In this document: positions 34,623 to 42,614 of the stretch, one piece after another
Numbering within the stretch: position 1 is the stretch's first letter
Layout: each line of letters begins with the position of its first letter
Source: DAOSCP01 sp035379625
Lineage (GTDB): Bacteria; Bacteroidota; Ignavibacteria; Ignavibacteriales; DAOSCP01
DNA: 42,614 nucleotides
NCBI GenBank assembly: GCA_035379625.1
Contig: DAOSVM010000022.1
Coordinates: 1 to 42,614, forward strand
Direction: 5' to 3'
Made by a program: the position numbers and the translations under genes
The notes under the pieces: generated by a model
Database searches by the model: none
What the model saw: the letters and a program-made list of their open reading frames with translations, nothing else
What the model was told of the DNA's origin: nothing

Positions 34623-35505
34623 TAGCGACTAAAAGATTGTTTAAATTTTCTTTATTTTTTATAAGTCCGATTATACCAACAATAATTAAAACTATGGATA
34701 TAAATTGAGCTTCTGAAAGTCCAAAAATAAATTCTGGATTTAATCTGATGATTTCAACTGAAAATCTTGCTATGCCAGATAATATTAAGTAAAAAAAGAA
34801 TAAAGAACCTAATTTTAAGTTATTTTTTCTAATTCTCCAAAGAATGAAGAAAATGAAAAGAGAAATTAAAAATTCATAAATTGGTGTTGGATGCATTTTT
34901 GTTACTGTATCGAATTTTGTGATGATACCGAATTTATCTTGTCCAACAACAATTTTTGATAAATCAAAATAATTAAAAGCTTTTGCTATATCTGGATGAG
35001 AATGCATATAATCATAGAGCATATTAGAAGGTTTGACGGTTCCATTAGCATAAATTGTTCCCCAAGGCATTGTGGTAGGTAAACCATAATCTCCATCGCC
35101 AGCTAAATGACATCCAATTCTGCCGATACCATATCCTAAAGCTAAAGAAGGGGAGCTTAAATCAGCGAGTTTTAAAAAATTTATATTTTTCTTTTTTGTG
35201 TAAATTACTAAAGCAATTATTACGGTTATTAAACCACCATAGTAAGTTAATCCACCAGCAGAAAAAGTGATAGAAATTGGGTCATTCAAAAATAAATCAA
35301 AATTTTCGAGAATATGAAATAATCTTGCCCCTATAATTCCAAAAACTATTGAAAAAATAATGATATTGGAGGCTATATTTTTATCTAAATTATTTCTCTC
35401 AAATTCTTTTGTTAAAATTGTACCGGAAACTATAAAAGATATTGCTAACATAAGTCCATAGCTATAAACAGTAAATGGACCTATTGAGAAAAGTTCTGGT
35501 ATCAT
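34612..35505 (-). CDS. lgt: Prolipoprotein diacylglyceryl transferase
   Basis: A 297-residue inner-membrane enzyme (seven or so helices) that transfers diacylglycerol from phosphatidylglycerol to the lipobox cysteine of prolipoproteins. Seen: IGPFTVYSYGLMLAISF start, FSAGGLTYYGGLI near 81-93, LALGYGIGRIGCHLAGDGDYG near 121-141 with the essential Arg129 of the GRIG signature, PTPIYEF, and LSGIARFSVEIIR near the end. The His that precedes GG in E. coli (FHGG) is Tyr here, as in many Bacteroidota. Cotranscribed with rlmB (11 nt overlap). Confidence 0.93.
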   Translation of the reverse strand: MIPELFSIGPFTVYSYGLMLAISFIVSGTILTKEFERNNLDKNIASNIIIFSIVFGIIGARLFHILENFDLFLNDPISITFSAGGLTYYGGLITVIIALVIYTKKKNINFLKLADLSSPSLALGYGIGRIGCHLAGDGDYGLPTTMPWGTIYANGTVKPSNMLYDYMHSHPDIAKAFNYFDLSKIVVGQDKFGIITKFDTVTKMHPTPIYEFLISLFIFFILWRIRKNNLKLGSLFFFYLILSGIARFSVEIIRLNPEFIFGLSEAQFISIVLIIVGIIGLIKNKENLNNLLVANGK

Positions 35506-35586
35506 TATTCACCTAATAATTCGTTTGAAAAATTATTCAGCTTTGGATTAACTTCAAATTTGCAAAAGAGCCTATTATTTTGTTTT

Positions 35587-36033
35587 TCAACAACTTGTGT
35601 ATTTAAGATTTGAATATTTTTTTTCATACAAATTGAATTTTATATTACAAGAATTTTCGCAACCGTCATATTTGATAATATTTACTGATATTTCACCAAC
35701 TTCATCAGGGAGTTTTATTACTGTAGTTGCTTTAGTCTCCAAAGGAGCATTGTTAATTTTTGTAGTTAGTCCTAAAATACCAACTTCAATTAAATTAGAT
35801 TTTCTAAAAATATCGGTAGATATTTCATAATTAAAAGCAGAAAATGAAATAGAGCTTTCTAATTTAATAGCTAAATAATGTTTTTTTTGAATATGGTCAT
35901 AATCAAAATAAAAATATATAATGTATTCAATTTTATCAGGTTTTGGAGCTGGAATAGTATTCTTAAATTCTTCAATGCTCTTTTTTCGAGTATTAGGTAA
36001 TTGTGGTAAATCCTTTGGTTTTCTTAATGGCAT
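35587..36033 (-). CDS. Hypothetical protein (148 aa)
   Basis: I do not recognise this protein. It has a proline/lysine-rich basic N-terminus (about 1-40, PLRKPKDLPQLPNTRKKS), then a beta-rich part (about 38-140: IIYFYFDYDHIQKKHYLAIKLE, ATTVIKLPDEVGEISVNIIKYDGC) and three cysteines near the end (GCENSC and the final Cys). No signal peptide or membrane helix. It lies 81 bp upstream of lgt on the same strand and is divergent from smpB. Coding status is supported by length, start position and lack of better overlapping frames only. Confidence 0.6.
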   Translation of the reverse strand: MPLRKPKDLPQLPNTRKKSIEEFKNTIPAPKPDKIEYIIYFYFDYDHIQKKHYLAIKLESSISFSAFNYEISTDIFRKSNLIEVGILGLTTKINNAPLETKATTVIKLPDEVGEISVNIIKYDGCENSCNIKFNLYEKKYSNLKYTSC

Positions 36034-36040
36034 AAATATT

Positions 36041-36071
36041 TTTGAATTTATAATTTAGAAATATATATTTG
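36041..36071 (+). promoter_or_regulatory. Complete Bacteroidota-type promoter of smpB
   Basis: TTTG (36041-36044), 19 bp spacer, TATATTTG (36064-36071). This is the best full match to TTTG-N19-TAnnTTTG in the window, 28 nt before the first smpB ATG. Confidence 0.65.
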
Positions 36072-36099
36072 TAAATCACAATTTAAAGAAAATATTAGA

Positions 36100-36558
36100 A
36101 TGAAACAACAAAATGGAAATAATATGGTTATCCAAAATAAAAAAGCTTATCATGAATACTTTATTCTTCAGACTTGGGAGGCAGGAATAGTATTAGTAGG
36201 TACTGAAGTTAAATCTTTACGTGCTAAAAAATGTAATATAAATGATAGCTATGCAATAGTCAGAAATGGAGAAGTTTTTTTAATTAATTCTCACATAGAG
36301 GAATATGATCACGGAAATAGGTTTAACCATGATCCAAAAAGGGATAGAAAATTATTATTGAATAAAAGTGAAATAAGAAAAATAGCTGCTAAAGTAAAAG
36401 AAAAAGGGTTAACTCTTGTACCATTAAAAATTTATTTCAAAAATGGGAAAGCAAAAGTTGAATTAGGATTAGCTAAAGGTAAGCATGTTTATGATAAAAG
36501 AGAAACTATCGCCAATAAAGATTTTATGAGAGAACAATCAAGAAAAATTAAACTATAA
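36100..36558 (+). CDS. smpB: SsrA-binding protein SmpB
   Basis: A 152-residue partner of tmRNA in rescue of stalled ribosomes. Seen: NKKAYHEYFILQTWEAGIVLVGTEVKSLR near 13-41, NINDSYAIVRNGEVFLINSHI, LLLNKSEIRKI, and AKGKHVYDKRETI near 126-138, followed by a basic tail. An internal ATG at 36124 (MVIQNKKAY) would give the more usual N-terminus; the first ATG adds eight residues. Full-length family match. The tmRNA gene itself is not in the window. Confidence 0.94.
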   Translation: MKQQNGNNMVIQNKKAYHEYFILQTWEAGIVLVGTEVKSLRAKKCNINDSYAIVRNGEVFLINSHIEEYDHGNRFNHDPKRDRKLLLNKSEIRKIAAKVKEKGLTLVPLKIYFKNGKAKVELGLAKGKHVYDKRETIANKDFMREQSRKIKL

Positions 36559-36594
36559 TTAATATTAACATATCTAAAAATTAAAAAAAAATAT

Positions 36595-36602
36595 TATTTT
36601 TG
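36595..36602 (+). promoter_or_regulatory. -7 box (TAnnTTTG) upstream of tyrS
   Basis: TATTTTTG, 33 nt before the tyrS start. A matching -33 is not evident. Confidence 0.4.
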
Positions 36603-36635
36603 TAAACATTATTTTGAAAATTATGGAGGGGTCAA

Positions 36636-37859
36636 TTGCAAACCAGTAAATTTCCATCTTTAAATGAACAAATGGACTTAATTAAAAGAGGTACTGTTGA
36701 AATTATCCCTGAAGATGAATTAGCAAAGAAGATAGAAAATTCAATAAAAAATAATAAACCACTTAGAATAAAATTAGGATGTGATCCAACAAGGCCAGAT
36801 TTACATTTAGGACATTCTGTGGTATTAAGAAAATTAGCTCAATTTCAATCTTTGGGACATCAAGCAGTGCTTATAATTGGTGATTTTACTGGAATGATCG
36901 GAGATCCAACGGGTAGAAATGTTACTCGCCCACCACTTACACTTGATGAATGCAAAATAAATGCTAACTCTTATATTGAACAAGCAGCTAAAATATTAGA
37001 TATTCCAAAAACTGAAATACGTTATAATTCTGAGTGGCTCGGGCAAATGAAATTTGAAGATGTAATAAAATTGGCTGCAAAATATACAGTTGCAAGAATG
37101 TTGGAAAGAGATGATTTTAACAATAGATTTAAAAGTGGTATACCAATTAGTATGCACGAAATTCTTTATCCACTTGCTCAGGGGATGGATTCCGTTTATA
37201 TAAAAAGCGATGTGGAATTAGGTGGAACCGATCAGAAATTTAATTTACTTGTAGGACGAGATTTACAAAGAGAATATGGCCAAGAACCACAGATAATTCT
37301 TACAATGCCTTTACTTGTTGGTACTGATGGAAAAGAAAAAATGAGTAAATCTTATGGAAATTATATAGGAATATCTGATACACCAGATGATATATATGGG
37401 AAAACATTGTCAATTCCAGATAATTTAATTTTTACTTATTTCGAATTAACAACAAATATATCTAAAGAAGAACTTAAACAAATAAAATTGCAATTAGAAA
37501 ATCCAGAAATAAATCCAAGAGATTTAAAAAGAAAATTAGCAAGAACTTTAGTAACATTATATTACAACGAAGAAAAAGCCAAGGAAGCAGAAGAGAATTT
37601 TGACAGACTATTTATTAAAAAAGATATACCAGAAAATGTTCCTGAGATGAAATTAGATAAACCTGAAATAAATATAATCGATTTATTACTTCAAACAAAA
37701 TTTGCTAGCTCAAAAAGTGAAGCTAGAAGATTGATTGAGCAAGGTGGAGTTTCTGTTTCAGGAGAGAAAATTACTGATTTGGATGCAAAAGTAATCCTAA
37801 ATTCAGAAAAAATTTTAAAGGTAGGCAAACGTAAATTTATTAAATTATCCACTAACTAA
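36636..37859 (+). CDS. tyrS: Tyrosyl-tRNA synthetase
   Basis: A 407-residue class I synthetase. The start is TTG at 36636, chosen because a strong ribosome-binding site (GGAGGGG, 36625-36631) lies just upstream and no in-frame ATG fits. Seen: GCDPTRPDLHLGHS with the HIGH-type motif (57-60), IGDFTGMIGDPTGRN, GGTDQKFNLLVGRDLQ, KMSKS near 235-239, and a C-terminal S4 RNA-binding domain (about 340-400, FASSKSEARRLIEQGGVSVSG). Full length. The arginine decarboxylase follows after 18 nt. Confidence 0.95.
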   Translation: MQTSKFPSLNEQMDLIKRGTVEIIPEDELAKKIENSIKNNKPLRIKLGCDPTRPDLHLGHSVVLRKLAQFQSLGHQAVLIIGDFTGMIGDPTGRNVTRPPLTLDECKINANSYIEQAAKILDIPKTEIRYNSEWLGQMKFEDVIKLAAKYTVARMLERDDFNNRFKSGIPISMHEILYPLAQGMDSVYIKSDVELGGTDQKFNLLVGRDLQREYGQEPQIILTMPLLVGTDGKEKMSKSYGNYIGISDTPDDIYGKTLSIPDNLIFTYFELTTNISKEELKQIKLQLENPEINPRDLKRKLARTLVTLYYNEEKAKEAEENFDRLFIKKDIPENVPEMKLDKPEINIIDLLLQTKFASSKSEARRLIEQGGVSVSGEKITDLDAKVILNSEKILKVGKRKFIKLSTN

Positions 37860-37877
37860 TATAAGGAAGAATAAGAA

Positions 37878-38423
37878 TTGTACGTACCAACAAAGGTTTT
37901 CTTTACAAAAGGTGTAGGGAAGCATAAAGAGTATTTAGCTTCCTTCGAGTTGGCATTAAGAGATGCAGGCATTGAAAAATGCAATTTAGTTTCAGTTAGT
38001 AGCATTTACCCTGTTGGTTGTAAAATTATTGATAAAGAGGAAGGACTTAAATTAATTAAGCCTGGCCAAATTACTTTTGCAGTTATTGCTAGTAATTCCA
38101 CTAACGAACCAAGTAGACTTATTGCTTCATCGATAGGTGTTGCAATTCCTACCGATCCTAATATGTATGGATATCTTTCCGAGCACCATCCATATGGAGA
38201 AGATGAGAAAATAGCTGGTGATTATGCAGAAGATTTAGCAGCATCAATGCTAGCTAGTACTCTTGGTATAGAATTTAATGCGGACCAATCTTGGGATGAA
38301 AAAGAACAAGTATTTAAAATGTCTGGACAAATTGTGAAAACATTTAATATTACACAGACCAGTGAAGGTGATGAAGAAGGTAATTGGACAACAGTAATTT
38401 CTGCTGCAATATTATTACCTTAG
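37878..38423 (+). CDS. Pyruvoyl-dependent arginine decarboxylase
   Basis: A 181-residue self-processing decarboxylase converting arginine to agmatine. It starts at TTG with AAGGAAG upstream. The family cleavage site is present: VSVSSIYPVGC, with Ser41-Ser42 as the predicted self-cleavage pair that produces the pyruvoyl group. Also FFTKGVGKHKEYLASFELAL near the start, AVIASNSTNEP, SIGVAIPTD, and GYLSEHHPYG. Full length compared with the archaeal enzyme. It follows tyrS by 18 nt. No agmatinase or polyamine gene is beside it, so its use (polyamines or acid response) is not shown. Confidence 0.93.
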   Translation: MYVPTKVFFTKGVGKHKEYLASFELALRDAGIEKCNLVSVSSIYPVGCKIIDKEEGLKLIKPGQITFAVIASNSTNEPSRLIASSIGVAIPTDPNMYGYLSEHHPYGEDEKIAGDYAEDLAASMLASTLGIEFNADQSWDEKEQVFKMSGQIVKTFNITQTSEGDEEGNWTTVISAAILLP

Positions 38424-38476
38424 TTTATGAACTTTAGCAATTAACTAATTGTTTTTATATATAAAAGAGCTAACTT

Positions 38477-39406
38477 ATGACTGACATACAAATTTATTTT
38501 TGGTTAGGGTTTGGCGTAATTGTATCTTTAATGTTGTATATCGATTTATATGTTACAGATCACGAAAAAGGGCCAAAAACTTTAAAATCAGCAGCTATCT
38601 GGAGCTCTATCTGGGTAGCTGTTGCATTTATTTTCAATATTTTTCTTTTCTTTTTTTATGGTTCAGATCATAAAGCGGCCATAGATTTTTTTACTGCTTA
38701 TTTAATTGAAAAATCCCTATCTGTGGATAACCTTTTTGTTTTCATTATGATTTTTTCTACACTCAAAATTTCTGAAAAAAATCAACCACATATACTAAAA
38801 TGGGGTATTATTGGAGCAATTTTATTTAGAGTTATATTTATTTTGTTAGGTGTTAAACTAATCGAGACTTTTAAATTTGCAATAATAATTTTTGGTCTTA
38901 TTCTGTTATATGCTGCTTATCATATGTTTATGGAAGCAATAGGTAAAATTAAGCAAGAATTACATCCAGAGAAAAATATACTTTTAAAATTATTAAATAA
39001 ATTTTATTCTGTTGATCATCAATATGAAGGAAAATCTTTCTTTTATAAAAATGATAATAAAATTTTCCTTACTAGAGCTTTTATTGCATTAATTTTAGTT
39101 GAAAGTGCTGATATAGTTTTTGCCATCGATTCTGTCCCGGCCGTTTTGGCAATTACGTATGATCCATTTATTGCTATTACTTCAAATATAATGGCTATAC
39201 TTGGATTAAGAGCACTCTATTTTTTGTTAGCCGGTATTTTGCAAAAATTTTATTATCTAAAACATGGTGTATCAATACTTTTATTTTACATCGGAATAAA
39301 ATTAATTATAACAGAATGGTACAAAATTCCAACCGAAATATCATTATCCATAATTGTTATAATATTACTTTCTAGTATTGCAATATCCTTTCTTAAAAAT
39401 AAATAA
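38477..39406 (+). CDS. TerC/Alx family membrane protein, first of a tandem pair
   Basis: A 309-residue inner-membrane protein with about nine helices. Family motifs: LYIDLYVTDHEKGP near 20-33, YLIEKSLSVDNLFVFIMIFS near 76-95, LVESADIVFAIDSVPAVLAI near 209-228, and SNIMAILGLRALYFLLAGILQKFYYLKHG. TerC/Alx proteins are linked to metal (Mn2+, Ca2+) export and tellurite resistance. No yybP-ykoY-like manganese riboswitch is visible in the 53 bp upstream. A similar gene follows after 64 bp. Confidence 0.9.
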   Translation: MTDIQIYFWLGFGVIVSLMLYIDLYVTDHEKGPKTLKSAAIWSSIWVAVAFIFNIFLFFFYGSDHKAAIDFFTAYLIEKSLSVDNLFVFIMIFSTLKISEKNQPHILKWGIIGAILFRVIFILLGVKLIETFKFAIIIFGLILLYAAYHMFMEAIGKIKQELHPEKNILLKLLNKFYSVDHQYEGKSFFYKNDNKIFLTRAFIALILVESADIVFAIDSVPAVLAITYDPFIAITSNIMAILGLRALYFLLAGILQKFYYLKHGVSILLFYIGIKLIITEWYKIPTEISLSIIVIILLSSIAISFLKNK

Positions 39407-39470
39407 TTTTGCTAATTAAAATAATTTTATTATTATTACATAAGTTTTATAGTTTTTCAGAAAATAAATT

Positions 39471-40427
39471 ATGAGTCTAGAAGTAATTTTATGGATTGTT
39501 TTTTCTTTTCTTGTTTTAGGAATGTTGTATGTTGATCTTTATGTAACAGATCATTCTCATGGTGAAAAATCACTCAAGAGTGCCATTGTATGGAGTGGAA
39601 TTTGGATAGGAGTTGCATTATTATTTAATGTATTTATATATTTTTTTTATGATAATAATCATCAGGCTGCATTTGAATATTTAGCTGCTTATTTAATTGA
39701 AAAATCTTTATCAGTAGATAATCTTTTTGTATTTATTCTTATTTTCAAATCGTTAGATATTCCTTATAAAAATCAGCCGCATGTATTAAAATGGGGTATA
39801 CTTACAGCCATAGTATTTAGAATTGCATTTATTTTATTAGGAGTGCAATTAATAAATTTATTTAAGCCAACGATTTTTATATTCGGATTAATCCTTTTTT
39901 ATGCTGCTTATAAAATGTTCAAAGAAGCAATATCGCATGAAGAAGAGGAAAAAGAATTAAATTTAGCGGATAATATTGTAGTTGGTATAATTAATAGATT
40001 TTTTGTGGTCGATACGTTATATACTGAGCATCATTTTTTTTATAGACATCCTGAAAAAAATAAAATTTTTGCAACACCATTATTTGTTGCATTTTTGCTG
40101 GTAGAAAGTGCTGATATAATTTTTGCAGTTGATTCTGTTCCAGCAGTTCTGGCTATTACACATGATCCATTTATAGCAATAACTTCAAATATAATGGCTA
40201 TTTTAGGTTTAAGAGCTCTATTTTTTGTACTGGCTGGCATTTTACAAAAATTCTACTACTTAAAACATGGTGTTTCATTACTGCTACTTTTTGTAGGTTT
40301 TAAGTTAATAGTTTCTGAATGGTACAAAATTCCAACATTATTTTCACTTTCATTTATAATTATCGTACTTATTGTTCCTATCATTTTGTCAATTATGAAA
40401 AACAAAAGTGAAATCTCAAAATTATAA
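39471..40427 (+). CDS. TerC/Alx family membrane protein, second of a tandem pair
   Basis: A 318-residue paralogue of the preceding gene. Shared blocks are nearly identical: YLIEKSLSVDNLFVFILIF, LVESADIIFAVDSVPAVLAI, SNIMAILGLRALFFVLAGIL, and FYYLKHGVSLLL. It differs in a longer acidic cytoplasmic loop (SHEEEEKELNLADN, near 154-167). The tandem arrangement with conserved order points to an old duplication, not a recent one, as the nucleotide sequences have diverged. The PrsW-like gene starts 1 nt after its stop. Confidence 0.9.
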   Translation: MSLEVILWIVFSFLVLGMLYVDLYVTDHSHGEKSLKSAIVWSGIWIGVALLFNVFIYFFYDNNHQAAFEYLAAYLIEKSLSVDNLFVFILIFKSLDIPYKNQPHVLKWGILTAIVFRIAFILLGVQLINLFKPTIFIFGLILFYAAYKMFKEAISHEEEEKELNLADNIVVGIINRFFVVDTLYTEHHFFYRHPEKNKIFATPLFVAFLLVESADIIFAVDSVPAVLAITHDPFIAITSNIMAILGLRALFFVLAGILQKFYYLKHGVSLLLLFVGFKLIVSEWYKIPTLFSLSFIIIVLIVPIILSIMKNKSEISKL

Positions 40428-40428
40428 T

Positions 40429-40860
40429 ATGATATACTCTTTACTTACTTCACTTATTGCATTTCTTTTAGTCTTTATTACAGATATTATTTTAATATCA
40501 ACTCATACTGTTCAACATAATATCATCTTAAATGTATTTATTGAAGAAATAGCTAAGTTTTTAGCAGTTTATTTTACTTTTTTTAAAATATTCAGTAATA
40601 AAAGTAATTTTCTAATGGTTGGACTTTTTTATGGTATAATTGAGTTTTTACTTTATTTTATTATTTTCCATGGTTATGGTATAAATTTCGTTTTGATAAG
40701 ATACTTGGTAATTATAATTCATATTATTACTTTTATAAATCTTTATTATGCAATGTATCTCTTAAAAGTTAAGCGTAATGTGTTGGTATCTATTCTTATT
40801 TTAATCACAAATATGGTAATTCATTCCTTTTGGAATTATTTTACAAACTACATTCTATAA
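40429..40860 (+). CDS. Short PrsW-like intramembrane protease candidate
   Basis: A 143-residue membrane protein with about five helices. The start is the ATG 1 nt after the TerC stop; an ATG at 40408 would overlap TerC. It carries, in the expected order, motifs reminiscent of PrsW-family intramembrane proteases: EEIAKFLAVY (about 39-48, EExxK), GLFYGIIEFLLYF (about 65-77, F-x3-E type), a His in the helix IIIHIITF (about 98), and HSFWNYF (about 133-139, HxxWN). It is much shorter than typical PrsW (over 200 residues). Function is inferred; it could also be a YhfC-like or unrelated membrane protein. No anti-sigma substrate is adjacent. Confidence 0.5.
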   Translation: MIYSLLTSLIAFLLVFITDIILISTHTVQHNIILNVFIEEIAKFLAVYFTFFKIFSNKSNFLMVGLFYGIIEFLLYFIIFHGYGINFVLIRYLVIIIHIITFINLYYAMYLLKVKRNVLVSILILITNMVIHSFWNYFTNYIL

Positions 40861-42614
40861 TCAATCTGAAGCCCTACAATATTACTACTTTTGTAACTAT
40901 TTGAATTATAATTATTTTGCATTTTATAAAAATATTTTAATGAAATACTTAAATAGTTAGCGTAATATTTGCAAATTATGTAACTTGTAAATCCATCATT
41001 TGATAAAATATTAGGTATTATATTTCCATCCATATCATTTTCAACGCTAAAAATAGCACTATCAAAATTATTAACAGAAAAATATGAAATTTTTGATTTA
41101 ATACTTATATTTGAATTTAAATTGTAATTTAAGTATTCAGAAAAAGAATAACCATTATTTTTAGCTGTTTTATTAAAAATTATTTCAGTTGTATAGCTTA
41201 ATTTTGATGAAGGAATAATTCTTATTTTATAACTTGATAAAAATTTAGCAATAGTCTGGTTTTTATAATCCTTTCCATATTTATAGCTAAAAGCGATTAA
41301 ATGCTGGAATTTATTATTTAAACTATTGAAATAAGAGAGTGAAATCTTGTTATCTTCTTGTATAAAACGAGTGAAATCATCATTTTTTGAATTGCTAATT
41401 TGAGAATAAAAATTTAAAATTTGCTTGTTGAATTTATAAGAAATGGCATTATAATAAAAATTAAAATTACCTAAAGGTTTATAAAAATTCCCAAGTTTAC
41501 TTTCAGGTAAAATTATATTTGAATTTGATTTAATAATATTAATTCCGTATTCTAATTTCTTTGAAATGGAATATGTCCCAGAAAATTCATAAAGATATTT
41601 ACTCTTTTGGAAAGCAATTTCATAATTTAAAATATAATTAGGTGCTAAGTAATTGATATAAAAGGAAAATGTATTGCTATTTAATTTTTCAAATTCTTTG
41701 AATTGATTAAATTTGTAGTTATGATTAAGTTTCAAATTATAATATATAAAAGAGAAATATAATAAGTCCATATCATAATTTAGCATAAAACCTAATTTGT
41801 TTTCAAATAAATAATTATTTTTGGCTGGATAAGTATAAATATTTTGGATAACACCATTAGAATCTGCTTTATATGATAAGAATTTTTTTGAAAAAAAACT
41901 CGTAAATGAGAATTGATTAATATTTATTGAATAGCTAATTCCTCTGTTAAAAGTGCTATAACTTAAACTGCTATTTTTGATGATATCATATTTCCCAAAA
42001 TTTAGATCAGACATAGGATTTAATATGGATTTAAAGAAATAACCATTTCCTGTTACTAAACCCTTACCAAATTTGATTTTATAATCGCCAATTAAAAGTT
42101 TATCGTCCCTTAATAAATCATTATATTGAAAAGAAATTGAATATATATTAAGGAATTTATTATCGGTGTAATTTTTGTTTTGTAATAAATTAATTGAGTA
42201 TTGATTCTCATTCAAAAATAATTTATTCGAAATTTGGAAAAAATCAGGTGAATTTGAATAAGCATCAGATTTCTTCATTCTGAATTGATATTTAACAAAA
42301 TTATATCTCTGCCTATCCTTTTCATCATACAATGTAATATAAGGCATAGAATTAATTAGTTCATTATAATTTAAGTCCTCAATATTGAATAATTCGTTTA
42401 ATGATTTAATTTTTCCAACTTCATTTCTGTAATTTATTATTGCAAGAATTGATTGATGAGATAGGTATGGAATTTGCGCTAAATCAATATATAAAGCTTT
42501 ATTAACATTTATTTGATTATTTTGGAGTTCAAGTAACCTATCGTTAAAATATTCAATATTTGTTTCATTAACTGCTTCGTCGTTTTCGAAAGTTGTGAAA
42601 GTTGAATCTGATAT
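40848..42614 (-). CDS. Helix-hairpin-helix plus outer-membrane beta-barrel protein, 5' truncated by the window
   Basis: The reading frame continues past the apparent Met at 42347 to the window end without a stop, adding 89 residues (588 in total seen). That upstream part contains a helix-hairpin-helix stretch: FNDRLLELQNNQINVNKALY, then LAQIPYLSHQSILAIINYRN and IKSLNELFNI, as in ComEA-type folds. The rest (about 110-588) is rich in alternating aromatic/polar strands typical of a large outer-membrane barrel (LLIGDYKIKFGKGLVTGNGY, NIVGLQIDYRM at the C-terminus). Helix-hairpin-helix plus barrel proteins are common but poorly characterised in Bacteroidota. The true start and signal peptide lie outside the window. 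Overlaps the PrsW-like gene end by 13 nt. Confidence 0.8.
   Translation of the reverse strand: MSDSTFTTFENDEAVNETNIEYFNDRLLELQNNQINVNKALYIDLAQIPYLSHQSILAIINYRNEVGKIKSLNELFNIEDLNYNELINSMPYITLYDEKDRQRYNFVKYQFRMKKSDAYSNSPDFFQISNKLFLNENQYSINLLQNKNYTDNKFLNIYSISFQYNDLLRDDKLLIGDYKIKFGKGLVTGNGYFFKSILNPMSDLNFGKYDIIKNSSLSYSTFNRGISYSININQFSFTSFFSKKFLSYKADSNGVIQNIYTYPAKNNYLFENKLGFMLNYDMDLLYFSFIYYNLKLNHNYKFNQFKEFEKLNSNTFSFYINYLAPNYILNYEIAFQKSKYLYEFSGTYSISKKLEYGINIIKSNSNIILPESKLGNFYKPLGNFNFYYNAISYKFNKQILNFYSQISNSKNDDFTRFIQEDNKISLSYFNSLNNKFQHLIAFSYKYGKDYKNQTIAKFLSSYKIRIIPSSKLSYTTEIIFNKTAKNNGYSFSEYLNYNLNSNISIKSKISYFSVNNFDSAIFSVENDMDGNIIPNILSNDGFTSYIICKYYANYLSISLKYFYKMQNNYNSNSYKSSNIVGLQIDYRM

Noticed and set aside
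38424..38476. Manganese (yybP-ykoY) riboswitch before the first TerC gene
   Set aside because: The gap is only 53 bp, AT-rich, and lacks the conserved loops; only a weak palindrome CAATTA/TAATTG is present.
42345..42347. ATG as the start of the barrel protein
   Set aside because: The frame remains open to the window end and encodes a recognisable helix-hairpin-helix upstream, so this Met is internal.

Overview
The window is a 42.6 kb chromosomal segment of a very AT-rich, Gram-negative bacterium of the Bacteroidota/Chlorobiota superphylum, most like an Ignavibacteria- or Kapabacteria-type lineage. This rests on a subtilase ending in a QNYPNPFNP-type secretion (T9SS-like) sorting domain, a lamin-tail-domain surface protein with an FlgD-like C-terminus, several TAnnTTTG-type promoters, a diacylglucosamine diphosphatase (lipid A) gene, outer-membrane barrels, and tRNA genes without encoded CCA. 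No species is assigned.

Layout. 1-5.8 kb: tail of a DNA/RNA nuclease gene, a DedA protein, an alanine dehydrogenase-like gene paired with a CoA-transferase, a repeat element (copy 1), a 63-residue protein and a PAS histidine kinase. 5.9-11.1 kb: a GH94 glycoside phosphorylase, surE and a second PAS histidine kinase. 11.1-15.4 kb: repeat element copy 2, alaS, a STAS-domain protein and a membrane protein. 15.5-25.4 kb: a tightly packed plus-strand run holding an M20 amidohydrolase, a solitary DNA methyltransferase, a T9SS-sorted subtilase, a lipid A diphosphatase, a class A penicillin-binding protein, tRNA-Leu(CAG) and the squalene module hpnC-hpnD-hpnE. 25.5-27.5 kb: an outer-membrane barrel, repeat element copy 3, a small membrane protein and tRNA-Thr(TGT). 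27.6-33.9 kb: ComEA-like, PilM-like, rsmD, tryptophanase and a lamin-tail surface protein. 33.9-36.0 kb (minus): rlmB, lgt and an unknown gene. 36.1-40.9 kb: smpB, tyrS, pyruvoyl-dependent arginine decarboxylase, two tandem TerC genes and a short PrsW-like membrane protein. 40.8 kb to the end (minus): a truncated helix-hairpin-helix plus outer-membrane barrel protein.

Most genes are ordinary: translation (alaS, tyrS, rsmD, rlmB, smpB), envelope (lgt, PBP1A, lipid A enzyme, squalene synthesis) and amino-acid breakdown (alanine dehydrogenase-like, CoA-transferase, tryptophanase, arginine decarboxylase). The notable non-coding content is a family of three 450-540 bp elements (3428-3965, 11181-11631, 26375-26842). 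They share imperfect terminal inverted repeats (GCTCAGAC...GTCTGAGC), two GC-rich hairpins at the left end whose sequences change while the pairing is kept, a third GC-rich hairpin at the right end, and an AT-rich centre with 17-18 bp iteron-like repeats. They have no credible ORF, lie in the same orientation, and fill every gene-free gap longer than 300 bp. They look like a MITE-like or structured nucleic-acid element family that I do not recognise. Copies 1 and 3 are each preceded by a terminator hairpin with a shared GNRA-type loop and tandem G-A mismatches.
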